Shown here one piece after another: positions 57,733-64,000 of a stretch of DNA of 64,000 bases; the stretch's first letter is position 1, and every line of letters starts with the position of its first letter. The notes beneath the pieces were generated by a model. The model was not told the DNA's origin and made no database searches. It saw only the letters and a program-made list of their open reading frames with translations. The stretch is from the NCBI RefSeq assembly GCF_030160715.1, contig NZ_BSOW01000016.1, positions 124,001-188,000 on the forward strand, read 5' to 3'. This DNA is from Bradyrhizobium iriomotense. Its GTDB lineage: Bacteria; Pseudomonadota; Alphaproteobacteria; Rhizobiales; Xanthobacteraceae. A program made the position numbers and the translations under genes.

Positions 57733-60230
57733 CGGTACGCTTCGACAGCGAGGCTCTGGCGGCGCGGGCGCGCAATCTCGGTACGCTGAACGGCATGAAG
57801 CTGCTGTTCGTGACGCTGGACGTGCCGCCCAGTCCCGCCTTCGCGCTGCTCGATGTCGAGTTCTACAACGCCAACGCGCTGTCGCCGCTTCCGGCCAAGA
57901 CCGATTTCACGTTGACCGGCGGCACGCGGCTGCGCGCAGGACTCAATCCGGGCGAGGTGCAGGTCACCCAGGTCAGCGCGGGCGCCACGCCGAACGTGCT
58001 GAGGCTGCGCGTCGAGCCGATCGGCGACTACTCGACCTACACGCTCGGGATCACGCGGCCGGAATTCGACCCGCTGTTCGCCAGCATCGCGTTCAAGTTT
58101 CGGCCCGGCTGCTTCAACCTCAATTGCGCACCCGGGTCGGATTTCTCGCCGCCACCAGATGAACCGGCGATCGATTATCTCGCGCGCGACTACGATTCCT
58201 TCCGCCATGTGCTGATCGCCGCGATGATGCAGCGCGTGCCGAACTGGCAGCCGACCAGCGAGGCCGACCTCGATCAGGTGCTGATCGACCTCATCGCCGC
58301 CGATGCGGACGAGCTCGCCGACTATCAGGACCGGGTGATGAACGAGGCGTATTTCGCGACCGCGCGCAAGCGCGTGTCGCTCGCCCGCTATGCCCGCTTG
58401 ATGGACTACCATATTCACGAGGGCAACCAGGCGAGCACCTGGCTCGCCGTCCAGGTCTTGATGGACCATACGCTGCCCGCCAAGATCGGGGCGTGGACCG
58501 GCGATCAGTGGCGCGATGCCCGCGCCGTGATCTTCGCCAGCGAGGCGGATCAGGCGTGCTTTGCCGTGCTCAACCAGCTCGACGTCTATGGCTGGGACGA
58601 GACGGTCAGCGCGATCGAGGCCGGTAGCACCGAGGCCGATCTGACGACCAACGTCGCGGGCATGTCGCAAGGAGAGGCCGACGCACTGCGCGATGCGTTC
58701 CTGGCGACGGATGCAAGCGGCGCGGCAATAGTCAGCTACATCCTGATCCAGCAGGATCTCAATCCCGAGACCGGCACGGTGAATGGCCGCGATCCAGCCG
58801 CGCGCCAGGTGATGCAGTTGTTGCCGCTCGGCGGGGCGGTGGCGCGCGCGGAGAGTATGAAAGACCCGCGGCCTGATCCGGTCACCTCGGCCGACCGCTG
58901 GTTCGTGCGCGTGCGCTGGCTTGCCGCGGACGCGCTCACGCGCTGCTACGCCACGCAGACTCGCTGCGACGGTCAGCTGATCACCGGCGTCAGCCGGTTC
59001 TACGGCAATCTCCTGCGCGTCACCCAGGGCCGGCCCCATGTGACGACCTTCAGCGCGCCGGGCAGCATCCTCGCCAGTCCCGATGATTTCAGTTTTGAAA
59101 GCAAGGACGCGGCGGAGTATGAGGCGCTGACGAGGCAGATCGGCCCCGAGCAGAAGCCCTGGGGTACCGCGCTGCGGCTGACCAAGCTGCCGCTGGCGTT
59201 CCGCAACACGGCGCCCGGCGGCGACGAGCCGACCCGCAGCACGCTGCGCGTCACCGTCGGCGGCATCGCGGGGGCCTGGGACGAGCAGAGCGACCTGATC
59301 GAGAGCGACGGCAGCGCTCAGCACTTCGTCGTCGAGACCGACGAGCTCGGCGTGAGCAGGATCCGCTTCGGCGACGGCATCAACGGCGCAGCATTGCCAG
59401 ACGATGCCGTAGTCAGTTGCGAATATCGCCTCGGCCAGGGCGAGAGCGGCAATGTCGGTGCCGACCAGTTGCTTCACATCGACGATGCCGCGGTATCGGC
59501 GGTGTGGAATCCGCTCGACGTCGTCGACGGCCGCTCGCCGCAGCCGCCGCAGGAGATCCTGCGCGCGGTGCCGGAGGCCTATCGGCGGATCCAGAAGCGC
59601 GCGGTGACGCTCGCCGACTACGCGGCGCGGGCCGAGGAGATTCCCGGCGTCGCACGCGCCCATGCGCAATATGCCTGGACCGGGAGCTGGCGCACCGTGC
59701 GGGTCGCGATCGATCCGCTCGGCCGGACCACGCTCGATCCCGCGTTTGCCCGCACCATCACCGATCATCTCGACGCGCTGCGGCTGATCGGCGAGGATCT
59801 CGAGGTGCGGCCGGCGCAATATGTGCCGCTCGACATCAAGCTCACGCTCTGCGCCGACCCGGACTATTGGGCCGACGATCTCTGGGCTGTGCTGGAGAAC
59901 GAATTCTCCACCGGATTCACGCCGGACGGCCGTCCCGGCTTCTTCAATCCGGATCAATGGACCTTCGGCCAGGCGCTGCATGCGAGCCAGGTGATCGGCC
60001 GCGCGCTGCGCATCACCGGCGTCGATCGCGTGCTGTCGCTGTCGATGCGGCGCTGGAATGCCGGCCTCGGCGGGGCCCTCGTCACCGTGACGCTGACGCC
60101 GGACATGATGCCGGAGAACGTCGTCGAGAAGATTCCGGTCGCAGCCTTCGAGATCATCGAGGTCAACAACGATCCGAGCCGCCTCGAGACCGGTCGCATC
60201 CAGTTCGACATCCTGGGAGGCCGGCAATGA
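57729..60230 (+). CDS. Large baseplate J-type protein (Afp11-like), copy 1
   Basis: The 833-residue wedge protein of the gp6/gpJ class has an N-terminal beta region (1-130), then IDYLARDYDSFRHVLIAAMM and QPTSEADLDQVLIDLIAADA, a helical core (DELADYQDRVMNEAYFATAR), and a C-terminal J-type block with RAVTLADYAARAEEIPGVAR and HAQYAWTGSWRTVRVAIDPL. It would form the baseplate ring around the hub. It starts in the previous stop and overlaps the next start. Confidence 0.87.
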   Translation: MTVRFDSEALAARARNLGTLNGMKLLFVTLDVPPSPAFALLDVEFYNANALSPLPAKTDFTLTGGTRLRAGLNPGEVQVTQVSAGATPNVLRLRVEPIGDYSTYTLGITRPEFDPLFASIAFKFRPGCFNLNCAPGSDFSPPPDEPAIDYLARDYDSFRHVLIAAMMQRVPNWQPTSEADLDQVLIDLIAADADELADYQDRVMNEAYFATARKRVSLARYARLMDYHIHEGNQASTWLAVQVLMDHTLPAKIGAWTGDQWRDARAVIFASEADQACFAVLNQLDVYGWDETVSAIEAGSTEADLTTNVAGMSQGEADALRDAFLATDASGAAIVSYILIQQDLNPETGTVNGRDPAARQVMQLLPLGGAVARAESMKDPRPDPVTSADRWFVRVRWLAADALTRCYATQTRCDGQLITGVSRFYGNLLRVTQGRPHVTTFSAPGSILASPDDFSFESKDAAEYEALTRQIGPEQKPWGTALRLTKLPLAFRNTAPGGDEPTRSTLRVTVGGIAGAWDEQSDLIESDGSAQHFVVETDELGVSRIRFGDGINGAALPDDAVVSCEYRLGQGESGNVGADQLLHIDDAAVSAVWNPLDVVDGRSPQPPQEILRAVPEAYRRIQKRAVTLADYAARAEEIPGVARAHAQYAWTGSWRTVRVAIDPLGRTTLDPAFARTITDHLDALRLIGEDLEVRPAQYVPLDIKLTLCADPDYWADDLWAVLENEFSTGFTPDGRPGFFNPDQWTFGQALHASQVIGRALRITGVDRVLSLSMRRWNAGLGGALVTVTLTPDMMPENVVEKIPVAAFEIIEVNNDPSRLETGRIQFDILGGRQ

Positions 60231-62866
60231 GCTGCCAGCACGATTGCGAGCGCCCGCCGGTATTCCCCCGCGTGATCGACAATCGCGCCGGCCTTGATTC
60301 CATCGACTACCGGATCGGCAGCTATGCCGACATGCTGACCGAGATGCTCGGCCGGATCAACGCGGCGCCCGAGCTTGCGCGCTTCACGCACCGCAAGCCC
60401 GACGACCCCGCGATCGCGCTGCTCGAATCCGCCGCCATCGTCGGCGACATCCTGTCGTTCTATCAGCAGCTCTACGCCAATGAAGCGTTCTTGCGCACGG
60501 CGCAATGGCGCGACAGCGTCGCTGATCTCGTCAAGCTGCTGGGCTACCGGCTGGCGCCGGGGCTCGGCGGTCATGCGCGCTTTGCACTGCTGGCAACCGG
60601 CGCCGCTCCGGTCGCAGTGCCGCAGGGTTTCGGCTTCAAGGCGCAGCTCGACGGCGCGCCGAAGCCGGCCAGTTTCGAGTCGAGCGCGGCGATCGTGGCC
60701 TATCCCGGATTGAGCGCGTTCCAGCTTTATCGTCCGCGCTACACCCCGTCGGTCGTCAATGGCATCGATACGTTCGTGGTCTCGGGTGCGGCCGATACGC
60801 TGTCGCTCAAGGCGGGCGATAAGTTGATGGTCGGCGCGGCGCGATCCGATGACGACAGCCTCGATCACAGCCAGATCGTCGTGGTCGACAAGTCCTGGAC
60901 CTCGTTTGGACTTCGCTACGTCAAGACCAAGGGCGTCATCACTTGTCTCGATACAGCGCCTAGCGGATTCGTGGCGCTGCTTCCGCAATTCGGCTCGGCG
61001 GAACGAACCATCACCAATGCCGGCGAGCTGCGGGCCTACAAGATTGCGCAGTCGTACCGCCATTTCGGCCATGCCGCGCCGGCGCTGCAGATGACGGTGG
61101 ATGCGGACGGACATCCACAGGCGCAGAGCGTCGACTATGGTCGCAGTCTCACCGGCACGACCACGTCCTCGGTCGACCCGGAACTGGCCGCGCTGGAGAT
61201 GCCGCTCGACAGCGACGCCGCCTCGATCACCGCAGGCACGACGCTGCTCACGGAAGCGCCTTTCATCTTCTTTTCATCGCTGAGCGCGCGCGGGGCGGCA
61301 TTCAGCTCCGCCTCGCGCGTCGTCGCGCGCAGCATCGTGGCGGCGGCGCACCGGTCGCTGGCCTGGGGCGGGCAGACCGGTGGCAGCATCGTGCTGACGC
61401 TCGACAACACGCTCGCGATCAGGGAAGGTCGGGCGACCGCGATCAGAGCCGACATTCGTAACATCGCGTTCCATCAGGTCGATGGTGAAGCCTTCGCGCT
61501 CGTCGCCGCGCCGCAGCCGACCGGCGCTGCCCACGGCCGAGAGCTCTACTTCTACGGTTCTGATGCAGATGCGGCCGTGCTCGACGGACGGACGGTGCTG
61601 ATCGCAGGCCCCGGAGAGACGCTTGCCGAAACGCAGGCGAGCCTTCTGGGCGACGGGCCGAGCGCGGGATTCCATCGCGTCAATCTCGATATGGCCGTCA
61701 ACTACGCCGATTTCAGTTACGACGCGCCGACCGTCACGGTCTACGGCAATCTGGTCGCGGCGACCGAAGGCAAGACCGGCGACCAGATCACGCTCGGTGA
61801 TGGCGATGTGCGGCAGACGTTCCAGACGTTTGCGCTGCCGAAGCCGCCGCTGACCTATCTGCTCGCGCCGACGTCTGATCCACCGCAGGCGCCCGAGCTA
61901 TCGGTCTATGTCGGCGGCCGGCGCTGGACGCGCGTCGATTCCTTCTTCACGTCCTCGCCGCGCGACCAGGTCTATGTCGTGCGCGAGGATGCGGGCGGCA
62001 ACAGCTTCGTGCAGTTCGGCGACGGCAAGACCGGGGCGCGGCTGCCGAGCGGCCGCGGCAACGTGACCGCGATCTTCCGCACCGGCAGCGGCAGCGACGG
62101 TCCGCTCAAGGCCGGCGCCAAGCCGCAGGCCGACCGGCTGGCCGGCATCGACAAGGCGCTGATGCCGGAGCCCGTGACCGGCGGCGCGGCGCCGGAGGAC
62201 GGCGACAGCGCGCGCATCGCAGCGCCAGGCCGCATGCAGAGCCTGGCGCGCATGGTCAGCCTCGCCGACATCGAGGCCGAGGCGCAGGCGATCGCAGGCG
62301 TGCTCAAGGCGACGGCCGTGTGGGACATCTCCACCGGTCTCCCATGCGTGACCGTCACGATCCTCACGCAGTCGCGCAGCGCAGCCGACGCCAATGCCGT
62401 TGCCGAGACGCTGCGCGCGCTCGACCAGGCGCGCGGGGCCGCGCGCTACCCGCTCCGCGTCGTGGCGGGCAAGCGCCTGCGAGTGCACATGGCCGCGACC
62501 GTCGGCTATGACGCGAGCTATCTGGAAGACGATGTCGGGGCCGGCATCGTCGCAGCGCTCGGCGCCGCGGCCGCCGATGGTAGCGCGTCGGCGAACGGCT
62601 TGTTCAGCTGGCAGCAGCGCCGGTTCGGCGAAGGCGCGCACGGCTCGCAGATCGTCGGCGCGATCCAGAACGCGCCCGGCGTGCGCTGGGTCGAACTCAC
62701 GAGTGTGAGAGTCGGGCTCGACCATCTGCTGTTGACCCAATTCCATCGGATCCGGCTGCCGTCGGCCGAATGGCGCGCGATCAGATGTCCGACGGACAGC
62801 ATGCTGGCGCTCGACGAAGCGGATCTCGTGCTGGGCTTGTCGGCGGCCAATGTGAGTGAGGCGTGA
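60227..62866 (+). CDS. Large baseplate J-type protein, copy 2
   Basis: This 879-residue relative of the preceding protein has an N-terminal wedge part: DYRIGSYADMLTEMLGRINA, DDPAIALLESAAIVGDILSF, YQQLYANEAFLRTAQWRDSV and LVKLLGYRLAPGLGGHARFA. The C-terminal J block is MVSLADIEAEAQAIAGVLKA with VGYDASYLEDDVGAGIVAAL. A central region with strands (VQFGDGKTGARLPSGRGNVT) matches the same family. Two such proteins in a row correspond to the gp6-type dimer partners in CIS baseplates. Confidence 0.85.
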   Translation: MSCQHDCERPPVFPRVIDNRAGLDSIDYRIGSYADMLTEMLGRINAAPELARFTHRKPDDPAIALLESAAIVGDILSFYQQLYANEAFLRTAQWRDSVADLVKLLGYRLAPGLGGHARFALLATGAAPVAVPQGFGFKAQLDGAPKPASFESSAAIVAYPGLSAFQLYRPRYTPSVVNGIDTFVVSGAADTLSLKAGDKLMVGAARSDDDSLDHSQIVVVDKSWTSFGLRYVKTKGVITCLDTAPSGFVALLPQFGSAERTITNAGELRAYKIAQSYRHFGHAAPALQMTVDADGHPQAQSVDYGRSLTGTTTSSVDPELAALEMPLDSDAASITAGTTLLTEAPFIFFSSLSARGAAFSSASRVVARSIVAAAHRSLAWGGQTGGSIVLTLDNTLAIREGRATAIRADIRNIAFHQVDGEAFALVAAPQPTGAAHGRELYFYGSDADAAVLDGRTVLIAGPGETLAETQASLLGDGPSAGFHRVNLDMAVNYADFSYDAPTVTVYGNLVAATEGKTGDQITLGDGDVRQTFQTFALPKPPLTYLLAPTSDPPQAPELSVYVGGRRWTRVDSFFTSSPRDQVYVVREDAGGNSFVQFGDGKTGARLPSGRGNVTAIFRTGSGSDGPLKAGAKPQADRLAGIDKALMPEPVTGGAAPEDGDSARIAAPGRMQSLARMVSLADIEAEAQAIAGVLKATAVWDISTGLPCVTVTILTQSRSAADANAVAETLRALDQARGAARYPLRVVAGKRLRVHMAATVGYDASYLEDDVGAGIVAALGAAAADGSASANGLFSWQQRRFGEGAHGSQIVGAIQNAPGVRWVELTSVRVGLDHLLLTQFHRIRLPSAEWRAIRCPTDSMLALDEADLVLGLSAANVSEA

Positions 62867-62867
62867 G

Positions 62868-64000
62868 ATGGGTACACCGCGGCTTGCGATGTTCGATCGA
62901 TTGCCGGAGATCTACCGGATCCGCGACACCGAGCAGGATCCGCCCGGCCAGCTCCAGGCCTATCTCGGGGCGATCGACCGGGTGCAGACCGCGCTGCATG
63001 ACGACATCGCCGCGCTCTATCTCGATTTCTTCATCGAGACCTGCAATCCCTGGGTCATTCCCTACATCGCCGATCTCGTCGGCACCTCGCACCTTGCCGG
63101 CGATCCGCACGATCTGCGCGCCGACGTCGCACGGACCGTGCGCAACCGCAGGCGCAAGGGCACGCTCGGCGCGGTCGAGTCGGTGGTGTTCGCGCTGTCG
63201 GGCTGGGCCGTTTCGGCGGTCGAGATGCGCGAGCGCCTGCTCTGGGCGCAGCATCTCAATCATCAGCGGCCCGATGCAGGTGGCGTCCCGCCGTTATCGC
63301 TGCTGACCGACATCACGGCGGCGCGGCGCGGCGGCTCGGTCACGCTGCGCGATCCGGCGCTGCTCAGCCTGATCGGCGGTCCGTTCGATCCGTTCGCGCA
63401 CAGCGTCGATCTCAAGCCGCCGGGCGGCGCCTATAATCTGCCGGATCTTGCGATCTTCCTGTGGCGGCTGAAATCCTATCGCGTGCCGGTGAGCCAGCCG
63501 GCCTTCTACGCGATCAACACCGTGGGGAAGCCGGGTTTCGCGCCGTTCGCGGCGTGCTTCAAGCTGCATCCGATGGCTGAGCCGATGGTGCTGTTCAACA
63601 GCCATCGCTTCACGGCGGATGCGGACCCGCCGCTGCTCGCCAGCCTCGATGCCGTGCCCGGGCCGATGCCGGCGGCGCGGCTGACGCAGGACAGTGTCGC
63701 GGGCCACCCCGAGGCCTACGTCCACGTGACGACCTATGACCAGACCACGGCGCCCAAGCGTCCCGCCGAGCCCGCCTCCGATGACGTCGGTCTGGTGCTG
63801 CATCTGCCGCAGGATTTCGCCGGCACCGCCTGGACGTTCCGCGGCGCCAATCTCTGCGCGTGGGATGGCGGCCTCCAGCCGCCCCCGCGGCTCAGCGAGA
63901 TCGTCATCGATCCCGATCGCGGTCGGCTGCTGTTCGGTGTTGGCGCAGCCGAAGCGGACCTGTTGGATCAGTTCCTGCTGGTGTCGGCAAGCTACGGTTT
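62868..64000 (+). CDS. Phage tail protein I-like baseplate/fibre-adaptor protein (3' end outside window)
   Basis: The frame is open to the window edge (377 codons). The N-terminus has FDRLPEIYRIRDTEQDPPGQ and LQAYLGAIDRVQTALHDDIA, then FIETCNPWVIPYIADLVGTS and VARTVRNRRRKGTLGAVESV, typical of tail-protein-I/Afp12-type wedge proteins that hold tail fibres. Later parts (about 200-377) are less conserved. It starts one base after the previous TGA. The gene is incomplete; fibre and effector genes would be expected after it. Confidence 0.82.
   Translation, partial: MGTPRLAMFDRLPEIYRIRDTEQDPPGQLQAYLGAIDRVQTALHDDIAALYLDFFIETCNPWVIPYIADLVGTSHLAGDPHDLRADVARTVRNRRRKGTLGAVESVVFALSGWAVSAVEMRERLLWAQHLNHQRPDAGGVPPLSLLTDITAARRGGSVTLRDPALLSLIGGPFDPFAHSVDLKPPGGAYNLPDLAIFLWRLKSYRVPVSQPAFYAINTVGKPGFAPFAACFKLHPMAEPMVLFNSHRFTADADPPLLASLDAVPGPMPAARLTQDSVAGHPEAYVHVTTYDQTTAPKRPAEPASDDVGLVLHLPQDFAGTAWTFRGANLCAWDGGLQPPPRLSEIVIDPDRGRLLFGVGAAEADLLDQFLLVSASYG

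Noticed and set aside
57714..60227. An 837-codon open frame on the minus strand opposite the first J-type baseplate gene
   Set aside because: GC-rich coding DNA often leaves the opposite strand open. The translation has no domain pattern, while the plus-strand protein is a clear baseplate family member.
1..64000. CRISPR arrays, rRNA genes, replication origin and conjugation genes
   Set aside because: I looked for regularly spaced repeats, rRNA signatures, DnaA-box clusters, and relaxase or T4SS genes, and saw none.

Overview
The window looks like chromosomal DNA of a Bradyrhizobium-type alphaproteobacterium. Protein-coding DNA is GC-rich, rpoH and rluD lie next to a short single-span membrane protein, bradyrhizobial small secreted proteins are present, and a GC-rich intergenic repeat of a kind common in that group sits at about 3.3 kb. 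Family names were assigned by reading motifs; no database search was possible.

Layout. 1-3543 is core sequence: the end of an exported peptidoglycan amidase, rpoH, rluD and a divergent membrane protein. 3544-3618 is tRNA-Glu(CTC). Its last 49 bases are repeated, with two mismatches, at 22865-22913. The 19.3 kb between them is a genomic island with a tyrosine recombinase gene at its right end. The island is a patchwork. It holds relics (TauE, AraC, IS5, LysR, DapA-like, MFS), intact cargo (FAD monooxygenase, MOSC-reductase-ferredoxin fusion, SDR, PEP-hydrolase-like protein, two histidine kinases, a thioredoxin-NhaA fusion, a host-attachment-type protein), a 3' fragment of a tRNA-Arg and a pair of 53-bp direct repeats.

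23-27.6 kb carries a HigBA toxin-antitoxin pair with palindromic sites in front of it, and an overlapping SNF2-helicase/SWIM gene pair. 27.9-36.1 kb is a transport and catabolic unit: a polyamine/opine-type ABC transporter, a LysR regulator, an MHS-type symporter and an M20 amidohydrolase. 36.3-44.2 kb holds mostly single genes: TPR protein, PcfJ-like protein, GFA protein, AEC carrier, serine hydrolase, DUF1989 protein and small cysteine-rich secreted proteins.

44.4-64.0 kb, running off the right edge, is a contractile injection system locus (phage-tail-like, extracellular CIS type). It begins with a sigma-54 activator lacking a receiver domain. A near-consensus -24/-12 promoter at 45840-45855 follows, and then a tightly packed operon: small leader protein, sheath, tube, zinc-ribbon chaperone-like protein, disordered protein, DUF4255 protein, AAA+ ATPase, CIS tube-adaptor protein, LysM-like protein, hub, spike, gp25, two large baseplate-J-type proteins and a tail-I-type protein. 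The sheath carries a roughly 260-residue insertion built from duplicated modules. No tail fibre, PAAR tip or effector is seen before the window ends.

The two most distinctive signals are the sigma-54 control unit in front of the injection-system operon and the modular insertion in the sheath. The layered evidence of integration at tRNA-Glu comes next.
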